This document shows, one piece after another, positions 1-6,730 of a stretch of DNA of 7,499 bases (positions are counted from its first letter, which is position 1; each line of letters begins with the position of its first letter). The DNA lies in NCBI GenBank assembly GCA_016210785.1, contig JACQTN010000476.1, positions 1 to 7,499 of the forward strand, read 5' to 3'. Origin of the DNA: Armatimonadota bacterium (GTDB taxonomy: Bacteria; Sysuimicrobiota; Sysuimicrobiia; Sysuimicrobiales; JACQTN01). The translations under genes were made by a program, and so were the position numbers. The notes under the pieces were generated by a model that saw only the letters and a program-made list of their open reading frames with translations, did no database searches and was not told where the DNA came from.

Positions 1-49
1 CACCTGGGTCGAACGTGCCATGGCCTCCCCCGGTCGGACGCAAGGTGAA

Positions 50-78
50 GGCTGGAGTGGCGTAAAGCCGCTCCAGCC
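50..78 (-). terminator. Hairpin terminator after the PD40 propeller gene
   Basis: GGCTGGAG at 50-57 pairs with CTCCAGCC at 71-78, and GGC at 59-61 pairs with GCC at 67-69. This leaves a 5-base loop at 62-66 and a single non-Watson-Crick position (58/70). Read on the minus strand, the hairpin starts 11 bases after the TAG stop of the propeller gene and is followed by TTCACCTT, a weak T-rich tail. Position and stem strength fit an intrinsic terminator for that gene. The poor T-run makes efficiency uncertain. The stem could also stop transcription arriving from the left, because position 58/70 becomes a U-G wobble in plus-strand RNA. Confidence 0.65.
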
Positions 79-89
79 ATCCTTGTCAG

Positions 90-1052
90 CTAGCGCGGCC
101 GCCACGCCAGCGTGGGCTGCAGTGCCGGATCGCTCCCGTCGCTGACGGTCGCCAGCCGGGTCTGCTGCGTGCCGTCGGCGTTCATCACGTAGATGTTCCA
201 GTTTCCCTCGCGCGCCGACGAGAAGGCGATGCGCCGGCTGTCGGGCGACCACCGGGGGCCCAGGTGGTTGCCCGGCGGGCTGGTGAGCCGGCGCGGGTTG
301 CTACCGTCCGCGTTCATCACCCACATCTGCCAGGCTCCGCCACCGCGCTGGGATTGGAAGGCGATAAGCCGGCCGTCGGGCGACCAGACCGGGTGCGCGT
401 CGGGGCCCGCGGTAAGCCGCCGGGTGCCGCTGCCGTCGGCGTTCATCGCGTAGAGAGACCCGACGCCTTCCCGTGAGGACGCAAAGGCGACGCGCTTTCC
501 GTCCGGCGACCAGGACGGCTCCCCATCATCGCCCGTGGTGGTGAGGGCCCCCAGGCCGCTGCCGTCAGGGTTGACCGCGTGGATGTCCAGCTTCTTGTCG
601 CGCAGGGAGACGAACAGGATCCGGGACCCGTCGGGAGACCACAGCGGATCCGCCTCCACGCCGACGCCCCGCGACAGCCGCCGCACCCCGGACCCGTCGG
701 CGTTCATCACGTAGATGGACGAATTGCCGTCCCGCGTGGAGGCAAAGGCGATGCGCCGGCCGTCGGGCGACCAGACCGGATTGCCTTCGTCGTCCTTGGC
801 GATGGTCAGGTCGCGCAGCCCCGAGCCGTCCGCGTTGATCACCGAGATCTTGAATTCGCCGTCCCGGTACGAGTCGAAGACGATCTGCTGTGGGGCGGGC
901 GCGGACAGGAGCCGTGGCATGCCCGGGGTCCACGCCAGCGCCCAGAGGACGGCGCCCGCCACGGCGGCCGCACCCAGCCAGGCCGGCGCCGGCCTGGGCG
1001 GGCCGCCCCAGCGCCTCCGGCCACCAGTTACCGCATCCATGCCCCCAGCCAT
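90..1052 (-). CDS. Membrane-anchored or exported six-bladed PD40/TolB-like beta-propeller protein
   Basis: The 320-residue product has a basic, proline-rich N-terminus, one hydrophobic segment at about residues 24-41 (LGAAAVAGAVLWALAW), then six WD40-like PD40 repeats to the C-terminus. Five blades open with WSPDG/WSPDS, and all six end in N-A/P-D-G-S/T, the signature of the TolB C-terminal propeller. The single N-terminal segment lacks a clear cleavage site or lipobox, so it may be an anchor or an uncleaved signal. The TolB N-terminal domain is missing, so this is not TolB itself; such stand-alone propellers usually mediate protein binding, and no catalytic motif is visible. I chose the ATG at 1052 because GGGAGGTG (1057-1064) lies just upstream. 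An in-frame GTG at 1079 and an ATG at 1040 are alternatives. It is transcribed away from its neighbours and ends just before a hairpin terminator. Confidence 0.88.
   Translation of the reverse strand: MAGGMDAVTGGRRRWGGPPRPAPAWLGAAAVAGAVLWALAWTPGMPRLLSAPAPQQIVFDSYRDGEFKISVINADGSGLRDLTIAKDDEGNPVWSPDGRRIAFASTRDGNSSIYVMNADGSGVRRLSRGVGVEADPLWSPDGSRILFVSLRDKKLDIHAVNPDGSGLGALTTTGDDGEPSWSPDGKRVAFASSREGVGSLYAMNADGSGTRRLTAGPDAHPVWSPDGRLIAFQSQRGGGAWQMWVMNADGSNPRRLTSPPGNHLGPRWSPDSRRIAFSSAREGNWNIYVMNADGTQQTRLATVSDGSDPALQPTLAWRPR
165..890 (-). repeat. Six tandem propeller-blade repeats of about 130 bp
   Basis: Within the propeller gene, the codons for the N-A/P-D-G-S/T motif recur near 174, 306, 432, 560, 695 and 827, spaced about 126-135 bp. 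Each is followed on the plus-strand view by a related block (such as GCCGTCGGGCGACCAG) encoding WSPDG. The units are diverged in sequence and length but in frame, as expected for beta-propeller blades that arose by internal duplication. This is coding repeat structure, not a separate element. Confidence 0.75.
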
Positions 1053-1169
1053 CCCGCACCTCCCGACGGCAACCGCCACCTACCCTGATCATCCGCATCT
1101 CCCGGCGCGCCGTGTCATGCGCCCGGACCGCGCAGCGGCGTCGTGCCCGCATCCGCGCCTGCCGACAGC

Positions 1170-1178
1170 ACTATACCA
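1170..1178 (-). promoter_or_regulatory. Candidate extended -10 promoter for the propeller gene
   Basis: On the minus strand this reads TGGTATAGT: a TG-N element directly before TATAGT, one mismatch from the TATAAT consensus. It lies about 120 bases upstream of the chosen ATG at 1052, in the otherwise GC-rich divergent region. No convincing -35 box is visible 16-18 bases further upstream, which extended -10 promoters can tolerate. This rests on motif matching only. Confidence 0.33.
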
Positions 1179-1212
1179 CACTCGGAACTCCGACGCACCG
1201 AGCGGCGCGAGA

Positions 1213-1225
1213 CACTGGCGCAGTG
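1213..1225. promoter_or_regulatory. Small dyad (CACTG-N3-CAGTG) upstream of the amidohydrolase operon
   Basis: CACTG and CAGTG form an inverted repeat around GCG, flanked by GACAC-type and GTGTC-type ends that extend the symmetry imperfectly to 1211-1230. It lies about 60 bases before the amidohydrolase start, a reasonable place for an operator. Nearby, the strings CGGAACT and TCCGACGC occur twice: at 1183-1196, and in swapped order at 1247-1260. No regulator gene is in the window. The rest of the region (1080-1287) shows no gene and no clear plus-strand sigma-70 promoter. Confidence 0.2.
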
Positions 1226-1287
1226 GTGTCCCGGGGGAGATCGGTGTCCGACGCGGAACTAATGGACGAGGGGGGAGGGATGAGGTC

Positions 1288-2475
1288 GTGCGGACCATCC
1301 TTCGCGGGGCCCGGGTGTTCGATGGTACCGGCCGCCCGCCGCAGGACGGGCTGGCGGTCGTGATGGAGGGAGAGCAGATCGCCGACGTGGTGCCGGACGA
1401 CCAGGTGGGCGAGGAGACCTCGGCCCGCGTCATCGACCTGGCAGGCTGCTCGCTGGTGCCCGGACTCATCGACCTGCACGCCCACCTGGGATGGGGACGC
1501 GAGAGCCTGGGAGAAGGCCCCGCGGTTGCCGCCCTGCGCGCCGCCCGCAACGCGCGGGTCACCCAGGCCGCCGGCATCACCACGCTGCGCGACCTGGGCA
1601 TGCCAGACAACGTGGCCATCGCCTTGCGCGACGCGGTGCGCCGGGGCGACGTGCCCGGCTCCCGGATCGTCCCCTGCGGCCACCCCATCTGCATCACCGG
1701 CGGCCATCTCTCCGAGCCCTCGCTCCCGCGGGGGCTGGCCCGTGAGGCCGACGGCCCCGACGACTGCCGGCGGGCGGTGCGCGAGCAGGTGAAGGCGGGC
1801 GCCGACTGCATCAAGGTCACGAATAACGGCGACCTCAACGTCGTCGAGTTCAGGCAGGAAGAGATGGACGCTCTGGTGGACGAGGCCCACCGCCTGGGCC
1901 GGCGCGTGGCCTGCCACGCGTCCATCCGCGGCGCCATCCACATGGCAATGCGGGCCGGCGTCGATACCATCGAGCACGGCTGGGACCTGGACGCGGAGAC
2001 CGCGCGCCGCATGGCCGGCGAGGGATTCCTGCTCGTGCCGACGATGTACGTGCTGAAGGTGGCCATGGACCGCTGGGACGAGCTCAAGAAGATCCCGGCC
2101 CTCCGCGCCCTGGACATCCGCGCGCGGCTGGCGCTGGAGAGCTTCCAGGCGGCCCTGGCCGCTGGCGTGGTCATGGGCGCCGGGACCGACATGGCGTTCG
2201 GCCTGGGACGGTTTGAGGCGCTTCCGGAGGAGCTTGAGCATCTGGTGACCTGCGGGATGTCGCCCGCGCAGGCGCTGGTCGCCGGTACCTTCCACGGCGC
2301 GCGGGCGCTGGGGATGGAGGACCGGCTGGGGACCGTGGCGCGGGGGAAGATCGCCGACCTGCTCGCGGTGGAGGGCGATCCCACCGCGGATATCACGGCG
2401 CTGCGCCGCGTCGCCCTGGTGGTGCAGTCGGGCACACCGGTGGCGGGCACGCGGCTCGAGAGGAGGCTCACATGA
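1288..2475 (+). CDS. Metal-dependent amidohydrolase (prolidase / imidazolonepropionase-like)
   Basis: The 395-residue product has the usual length and layout of cytoplasmic amidohydrolase-superfamily enzymes: a short N-terminal beta domain (RTILRGARVFDGTG), a TIM barrel, and a C-terminal strand domain (GKIADLLAVEGDPTADI). Metal-site residues are all in place: HxH at His64/His66 (DLHAHLG), the probable carboxylated Lys176 (CIKVTNNGD), His210 (CHA), His230 (IEHG) and Asp301 (GAGTDM). Such enzymes hydrolyse amide bonds in dipeptides, cyclic imides or related compounds; the substrate cannot be read from sequence. I chose the GTG at 1288 because GGGGGGAGGG (about 1270-1279) lies upstream and the product then begins with the conserved strand. 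The longer open frame back to 715 is antisense to the propeller gene. The TGA overlaps the next ATG (ATGA), implying translational coupling with the binding protein. Confidence 0.93.
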   Translation: MRTILRGARVFDGTGRPPQDGLAVVMEGEQIADVVPDDQVGEETSARVIDLAGCSLVPGLIDLHAHLGWGRESLGEGPAVAALRAARNARVTQAAGITTLRDLGMPDNVAIALRDAVRRGDVPGSRIVPCGHPICITGGHLSEPSLPRGLAREADGPDDCRRAVREQVKAGADCIKVTNNGDLNVVEFRQEEMDALVDEAHRLGRRVACHASIRGAIHMAMRAGVDTIEHGWDLDAETARRMAGEGFLLVPTMYVLKVAMDRWDELKKIPALRALDIRARLALESFQAALAAGVVMGAGTDMAFGLGRFEALPEELEHLVTCGMSPAQALVAGTFHGARALGMEDRLGTVARGKIADLLAVEGDPTADITALRRVALVVQSGTPVAGTRLERRLT

Positions 2476-4079
2476 GGATCATCGCGGCCGTCCTTCTGGC
2501 GGCCATCATCCTGAGTATCCCGGGTACGGGGGCGGAGGCACAGCCGAGAGGGCAGGTGGTGGTGGCGCTGTCCGCCATTCCCGGCCGCCTGCTCGGGGCG
2601 ACGGAGGCGGTGGCGGCGTATGTCTTCATGCTGGTCCACGACACGCTGGCCCGCGTGGACGAGAGCGGGACGGTGCTGCCGCGCCTTGCCGAGTCCTGGG
2701 AGCGCTCGGCCGACGGCCGCACCCATACCGTCCGGCTGCGGCAGGCGAAGTTCCAGGACGGCCGGCCGGTGACCGCCGAGGACGTGAAGTTCAGCTTCGA
2801 GTTCAACCTCCACCCGCGCTTCCCGTGGCGGCGTGACGCGCTGCTGGAGATCGAGGGCGGTCAGGAATACAAGGACGGGAAGGCCTCGGAGGTGACGGGG
2901 ATCCGCGTGGCGGATCCTCGCACCGTGCGGCTGACGCTGAAGCGCCGGTACGCCTTCTTCGCCACCGACATCATGGGCGCGGTCGGCCACTACATCATGC
3001 CGAAGCACGCGCTGGCGGGGATCGACCTCGCCCGCATGGTGGAGCATCCCTACAACCGGCGGCCGGTCGGCGCGGGGCCCTATCGCCTGACGGAGTGGAG
3101 AGACCGGGAGCACATGACCTTCCAGGCGTTCACGGACTACTGGGGGAGCAGGCCGTCCGTCGCGCGCATCATCTGGCGGCAGATCCCCGAGCCGGCCACG
3201 GTGATGGCGGAGGTGCGGGCCGGGAGCGTCGACGCGGGGCAGATCCTTCCCGACGAGGTCGAGTCGTTCCGCGCGAACCCTCGCCTCAGCGTGCTCCAGT
3301 TTCCCGGCGACGCCTATTACGCGGTCGGGTTCAACCACCAGCATCCTCTCCTCGGTGACCGGCGGGTGCGAGAGGCCTTCGCCCACGCCATCGACCGGGA
3401 GGCGATGGTGCGCACCCTGATGAAAGGGTACGGCCGCGTCGCGAACAGCGTCCTCCATCCCAGCCTGTGGCAACACAACGCCGGTCTGGCGGGCTATCCC
3501 TACGACCCGGAGCGCGCGCGGCGCCTCCTGCGAGAGGCGGGCTTCGCTCCTGGGCCGGGAGGCATGCTACAGAGAGACGGCCAGCCCCTGCGCCTGCGCT
3601 ACACGTTCGTCGCGGCCAAGGTGTTCCAGGATCAGGCGCTGATGGTGCAGCAGTTCATGCGGCAGGTGGGCGTGGAGATCGTCCTGGAGCCGATGGACCG
3701 GGGGGCGTTCTTCGCGCAGATGTTCCGCCCCGGCGGGCCGGCCGGCATGGAGCTGACCGGGCTCTCCTGGTTCAACCTGATCCAGACCGTGCAGTCTGAG
3801 CTCAACAACTCCTACCACCGGACTGGCCTGCTGGCGACCCAGTCCCGGTATGCCAGCCGCGAGATGGACGCGCTGCTGGAGCAGGCCGCCACCGCGCCGG
3901 AGCGCGGCACGCTGCGGACGATCTACTTCCGCATGCAGGCGGCGGCCCTCCAGGATATCCCGTGGCTGATCACGGTCCGGCCCGACGAGCTGTGGGCGGT
4001 CAAGAGACAGATCACGACCCCCAGGATCAGGTCGCTGGCGGCGTTCTTCCGGTCGATGCCGGAGTGGAAGCTGCAGTGA
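2472..4079 (+). CDS. ABC transporter substrate-binding protein, family 5 (peptide/nickel type)
   Basis: The 535-residue product is typical in length for DppA/OppA-type binding proteins, which capture di- or oligopeptides, opines, glycosides or nickel outside the membrane. It starts with a classical Sec signal: MR, a hydrophobic core at about residues 3-17, and a likely cut after AEA at residue 23. There is no lipobox cysteine, so it is probably soluble and periplasmic or secreted. Family features include LAESWE (72-77), the FQDGRPVTAEDVKFSFEF segment, PYRL, and RRVREAFAHAIDRE (297-310). GAGAGGAGG precedes the ATG, which overlaps the upstream stop by 4 bp. No permease or ATPase gene follows, which is unusual because these proteins normally lead a dpp/opp operon. 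The adjacent amidohydrolase suggests a peptide- or amide-like ligand, but that is inference. Confidence 0.94.
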   Translation: MRIIAAVLLAAIILSIPGTGAEAQPRGQVVVALSAIPGRLLGATEAVAAYVFMLVHDTLARVDESGTVLPRLAESWERSADGRTHTVRLRQAKFQDGRPVTAEDVKFSFEFNLHPRFPWRRDALLEIEGGQEYKDGKASEVTGIRVADPRTVRLTLKRRYAFFATDIMGAVGHYIMPKHALAGIDLARMVEHPYNRRPVGAGPYRLTEWRDREHMTFQAFTDYWGSRPSVARIIWRQIPEPATVMAEVRAGSVDAGQILPDEVESFRANPRLSVLQFPGDAYYAVGFNHQHPLLGDRRVREAFAHAIDREAMVRTLMKGYGRVANSVLHPSLWQHNAGLAGYPYDPERARRLLREAGFAPGPGGMLQRDGQPLRLRYTFVAAKVFQDQALMVQQFMRQVGVEIVLEPMDRGAFFAQMFRPGGPAGMELTGLSWFNLIQTVQSELNNSYHRTGLLATQSRYASREMDALLEQAATAPERGTLRTIYFRMQAAALQDIPWLITVRPDELWAVKRQITTPRIRSLAAFFRSMPEWKLQ

Positions 4080-4222
4080 TGGTGGCGTCCGCGCTGGCGG
4101 GCCGCACGCAGGCACCTGCCGCGGGCGGGTGCCCGCGGCGGACGGCGAGGGCCAATGCTCCTGGTGAAGTGGGGGAAGAGACCAGCGGGACCATCACGGA
4201 CCAGATGGGAGGTGACAGGTGA
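4079..4222 (+). CDS. Doubtful 47-residue bridging ORF, no recognised family
   Basis: An ATG overlaps the stop of the binding protein (TGATG at 4077-4081), and the frame ends at a TGA (4220-4222) that overlaps the ATG of the thioesterase gene in the same TGATG arrangement. The 47-residue product is rich in Ala, Gly, Arg and Thr, has no membrane segment or motif I recognise, and begins MVASALAGRTQAPAAGG. A purine-rich GGAGTGGAAG lies about 8-18 bases upstream. In its favour is the exact stop/start coupling at both ends. Against it are the low-complexity composition and a GC-rich hairpin inside it. It may be chance, or a leader that carries ribosomes between genes. Confidence 0.25.
   Translation: MVASALAGRTQAPAAGGCPRRTARANAPGEVGEETSGTITDQMGGDR
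4119..4138. other. GC-only hairpin between the binding-protein and thioesterase genes
   Basis: CCGCGGGC (4119-4126) and GCCCGCGG (4131-4138) form a perfect 8-bp stem with a GGGT loop. No T-run follows on either strand, so it is a poor intrinsic terminator. It could pause polymerase, protect the 3' end of the upstream message after decay, or simply reflect GC-rich sequence. Its place between the binding protein and the thioesterase gene is typical of hairpins that give unequal expression within an operon. Confidence 0.4.
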
Positions 4223-5511
4223 TGGCGTCCGTGCGCATGGATGCGGAGCCCCGCAAGGCTTTGGCGGACGAGAAGGTCCACATCAAACTCACCGGCCTCG
4301 CGCCGGGACAGCGGGTCACCGTCCGGGCGCGGGCCCGCGACCACGCGGGTCAGGTCTGGGAGTCGAACGCCGCGTTTGCCGCAGACGGTGGCGGCAATGT
4401 TGATGTCAGCGCGCAGGCGCCCATCGGCGGGACGTATGGCGCCGTGGACGCCACGGGGTTGTTCTGGTCCATGGTCCCGCAGGTTGAGGGGAAGGATCCT
4501 GCGCCGTTTGCCCTGACCTCCGTGACCCCCATCACCGTCGCGCTGTCGGCGGAGGTTGAGGGGAAGCAGGCCGCCGCGGCGGACGTCGAACGGTGGCTGG
4601 CGGCGCCGGGGGTCACCAGGACCGACGTGCGGGAAGACGGCCTGGTCAGCGTGTTCTTCCAGCCCACGGGCCGCGGGCCGCATCCCGCCGTGCTGGTGCT
4701 GGGTGGCTCAGGCGGGGCGCTGCGGTGGTCCGAGCAGGTGGCGGCGCTGCTGGCGTCGCGCGGCTGCGCCGCGCTGGCGCTCGCCTACTTCGACATGGAA
4801 CACCTGCCCCCGAACCTGGTGGAGATCCCCCTGGACTATTTCGCACCCGCGCTGCAGTGGCTGCGCGCACGGCCCGACGTGACGCCGGGGAAGACCGCCG
4901 TGGTGGGCGCCTCCAAGGGCGGCGAACTTGCCCTCCTGCTGGGTGCCACGTATCCGGAGATCACCGCGGTGGTGGCCTACGTGCCGAGCAACGTCGTCCA
5001 TGAAGGGATCACCCGCGGCGCGGACGGGCGGGCAGGGAAGTCGTCCTGGGCCTACCGCGGCGAGCCTCTGCCGTTCCTGCCGCGCCGGCCGGGGGGTGAG
5101 ATCCGCCGTGAAGTTCCGGTCGCCCTGACCCCGGTCTACCTCGACGCGCTGCGCAACCAGGACCCGGGCATCGTGGAGTGGGCCGCGATTCCCGTGGAGC
5201 GCATCCGCGGGCCGGTCTTGCTCATCTCCGGCCATGACGACCAGCTGTGGCCATCCCCGGTCTTCTCCGAACTGGTGATCAAGCGGCTTTCCGAGCGCCG
5301 CCACCCCTACCCGTTCCGGCACCTGTGCTACGAGAACGCCGGGCACTCGGTGGGGCCGCCGCCGTACCTGCCGACGACCGTGACGCAGTCGCGCCATCCC
5401 ATCCGGGACATCGTGCTGCTGTCAGGGGGCGACACGCGGGGCAACGCCACCGCCAAGGCGCAGGGGTGGGCGGAGGTCCTGCGGTTTCTGGGGGAGCATT
5501 TCGGGCGCTAG
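4222..5511 (+). CDS. BAAT/acyl-CoA thioesterase-like alpha/beta hydrolase
   Basis: The 429-residue product matches the two-domain layout of acyl-CoA thioesterase / bile acid-CoA:amino acid N-acyltransferase proteins. An N-terminal beta-sandwich covers about residues 1-125 (the ALADEKVHIKLTGLAPGQRVTVRA region and the GGTYGAVDATGLFWSM region). A C-terminal alpha/beta hydrolase domain follows, with PAVLVLGGSGG as the oxyanion-side strand. The triad is visible: Ser231 in GASKGGE, Asp339 or Asp340 in SGHDDQLWPS, and His375 in ENAGHS. A serine nucleophile, rather than the cysteine of BAAT acyltransferases, favours thioester hydrolysis, but bacterial members are poorly characterised and the substrate is unknown. 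There is no signal peptide, so it is probably cytoplasmic. GGGAGGTGA (4207-4215) sets the ATG at 4222; a GTG at 4219 directly precedes it. The 142-bp gap from the binding protein holds a hairpin and a doubtful small ORF. Confidence 0.9.
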   Translation: MASVRMDAEPRKALADEKVHIKLTGLAPGQRVTVRARARDHAGQVWESNAAFAADGGGNVDVSAQAPIGGTYGAVDATGLFWSMVPQVEGKDPAPFALTSVTPITVALSAEVEGKQAAAADVERWLAAPGVTRTDVREDGLVSVFFQPTGRGPHPAVLVLGGSGGALRWSEQVAALLASRGCAALALAYFDMEHLPPNLVEIPLDYFAPALQWLRARPDVTPGKTAVVGASKGGELALLLGATYPEITAVVAYVPSNVVHEGITRGADGRAGKSSWAYRGEPLPFLPRRPGGEIRREVPVALTPVYLDALRNQDPGIVEWAAIPVERIRGPVLLISGHDDQLWPSPVFSELVIKRLSERRHPYPFRHLCYENAGHSVGPPPYLPTTVTQSRHPIRDIVLLSGGDTRGNATAKAQGWAEVLRFLGEHFGR

Positions 5512-5536
5512 GTCTGCGCTACACTGAGAGTGATCG

Positions 5537-6643
5537 ATGGCTGCCACCCTGGACGAGATCATCGACAGGCTCGTTCTTGAGGGTGAGCTGTACGAGCGGC
5601 TCCCCGGCGGCAAGGTGCGCTGCCACGCCTGCGGCCACCGCTGCGTGATCTTCCCCGGTCTCCGTGGGATCTGCAAGGTCAGGTTCAACGACGGCGGCAC
5701 CCTGCGCGTTCCGTGGGGATACGTCGCCGCGCTGCAGTGCGACCCCACGGAGAAGAAGCCGTTCTTTCATGTGCTTCCAGGTTCCCACACGCTAACTTTT
5801 GGGATGCTCGGATGCGACCTGCATTGCGATTTCTGTCACAACTGGGTCACGTCTCAGGCGTTGCGCGACCCTGTCGCAGGCATCCCGCCCGAGATGGTGA
5901 CGCCGGAGCAACTCGTCGCGCTGGCTCTGCGGCACGGCGGCGATCTCGTCGGGTCCTCGTACAATGAGCCGCTCATCACCGCGGAGTGGGCCGTGGCGGT
6001 CTTCAAGCGCGCGAAGGAGGCCGGATTGTTGACCTGCTTCATCAGCAACGGCAATGCCACCCGTGAGGTCCTGGAGTATCTGCGCCCGTGGTGCGATTGC
6101 TACAAGATCGACCTCAAGGCCATGAATCAGAAGAACTACCGGTCCCTGGGCGGCCGGCTGGAGACCGTGCTTGACAGCATCCAGATGGTGCACGACATGG
6201 GATTCTGGCTGGAGGTCGTGACGCTGGTCATCCCCGGGTACAACGACTCCGATGGTGAACTGCGCCAGGCCGCGCGCTTCATCGCGTCGGTCTCGCCCGA
6301 CATTCCCTGGCACGCGACCGCCTTCCATCAGGACTACAAGATGCTGGAGAATGAAAGCACGGGGCCGCGGACGCTCCTGCGGGCTGCTGAGATCGGTGTG
6401 CAGGAGGGCCTGCGCTACGTGTACGCCGGCAATCTTCCCGGCCGGGTCGGTCCGTTCGAGCACACCTACTGCCCGCAGTGCCGGACCCCCGTGATCGAGC
6501 GCTGGGGGTTCCGTATTCTCGCGTACCGCCTGCAGCCGGGTGGCGCGTGCGCGACCTGCGGCTACCGGCTCCCGGGCGTCTGGTGGCCGGACACGCCTCA
6601 GATGACCGGCGACGGCTTCGTGCACTCCCTGCTGCTGCGGTAG
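5537..6643 (+). CDS. amrS: AmmeMemoRadiSam system radical SAM enzyme (AmrS-like, PflA-related)
   Basis: The 368-residue product has the radical SAM cluster motif CX3CX2C at Cys93, Cys97 and Cys100 (GCDLHCDFCHNW), which would bind the [4Fe-4S] cluster used to cleave S-adenosylmethionine. Around it lie two cysteine-rich ends: an N-terminal CX2CX3C set (Cys29, Cys32, Cys36, with Cys46 in GICKVRFN), and a C-terminal ribbon-like pair of CX2C motifs (Cys312/315 and Cys338/341) likely to bind zinc. This layout, with SSYNEPLITAEWA, FISNGNATREVLEYL and KIDLKAMN, is that of the pyruvate-formate-lyase-activase-like enzyme co-occurring with MEMO and AMMECR1 proteins in many prokaryotes. The reaction is not established. 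The ATG at 5537 has only a weak GAGAG upstream; it lies 25 bases past the previous stop. Neither MEMO nor AMMECR1 is in the window. Confidence 0.92.
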   Translation: MAATLDEIIDRLVLEGELYERLPGGKVRCHACGHRCVIFPGLRGICKVRFNDGGTLRVPWGYVAALQCDPTEKKPFFHVLPGSHTLTFGMLGCDLHCDFCHNWVTSQALRDPVAGIPPEMVTPEQLVALALRHGGDLVGSSYNEPLITAEWAVAVFKRAKEAGLLTCFISNGNATREVLEYLRPWCDCYKIDLKAMNQKNYRSLGGRLETVLDSIQMVHDMGFWLEVVTLVIPGYNDSDGELRQAARFIASVSPDIPWHATAFHQDYKMLENESTGPRTLLRAAEIGVQEGLRYVYAGNLPGRVGPFEHTYCPQCRTPVIERWGFRILAYRLQPGGACATCGYRLPGVWWPDTPQMTGDGFVHSLLLR

Positions 6644-6701
6644 CCGCGCGCACCTGTTTTCGCCCTGTCGGGCCCGCGCTCAGACTGGTAGTCCCGCTCA
6701 A

Positions 6702-6716
6702 GCTTTCCTCGAAAGC
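6702..6716. other. Short hairpin in the gap after the radical SAM gene
   Basis: GCTTTC (6702-6707) and GAAAGC (6711-6716) form a perfect 6-bp stem with a CTC loop, about 60 bases after the radical SAM stop. No T-run follows, so termination is doubtful. The gap from 6644 to about 6827 otherwise shows no plus-strand gene or clear promoter. A weaker GCCC/GGGC pair lies at 6662-6673. Confidence 0.25.
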
Positions 6717-6730
6717 AGCCGAACATACAG

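Noticed and set aside
1..65. Possible tail of a plus-strand gene ending at TAA 63-65
   Set aside because: Only about 20 codons are visible, they show no recognisable sequence, and the stop would fall in the hairpin loop; the evidence is too thin.
165..890. Regular repeats resembling a CRISPR or noncoding tandem array
   Set aside because: The units are in frame, diverged, and encode propeller blades, so the protein explains them.
715..1287. Long N-terminal extension of the amidohydrolase frame
   Set aside because: It runs antisense to the propeller gene, looks non-coding, and the GTG at 1288 has a strong ribosome binding site at the conserved family start.
1089..3476. 795-codon minus-strand open frame
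   Set aside because: It is the antisense shadow of the amidohydrolase and binding-protein genes in GC-rich DNA; its translation is rich in Arg, Ser and Pro and shows no domain.
5519..5524. TACACT as a -10 box for the radical SAM gene
   Set aside because: It lies only about 12 bases before the ATG, has no -35 partner, and read-through from the upstream gene is sufficient.
6662..6673. GCCC-TGTC-GGGC hairpin as a terminator after the radical SAM gene
   Set aside because: The stem is only 4 bp and no T-run follows.
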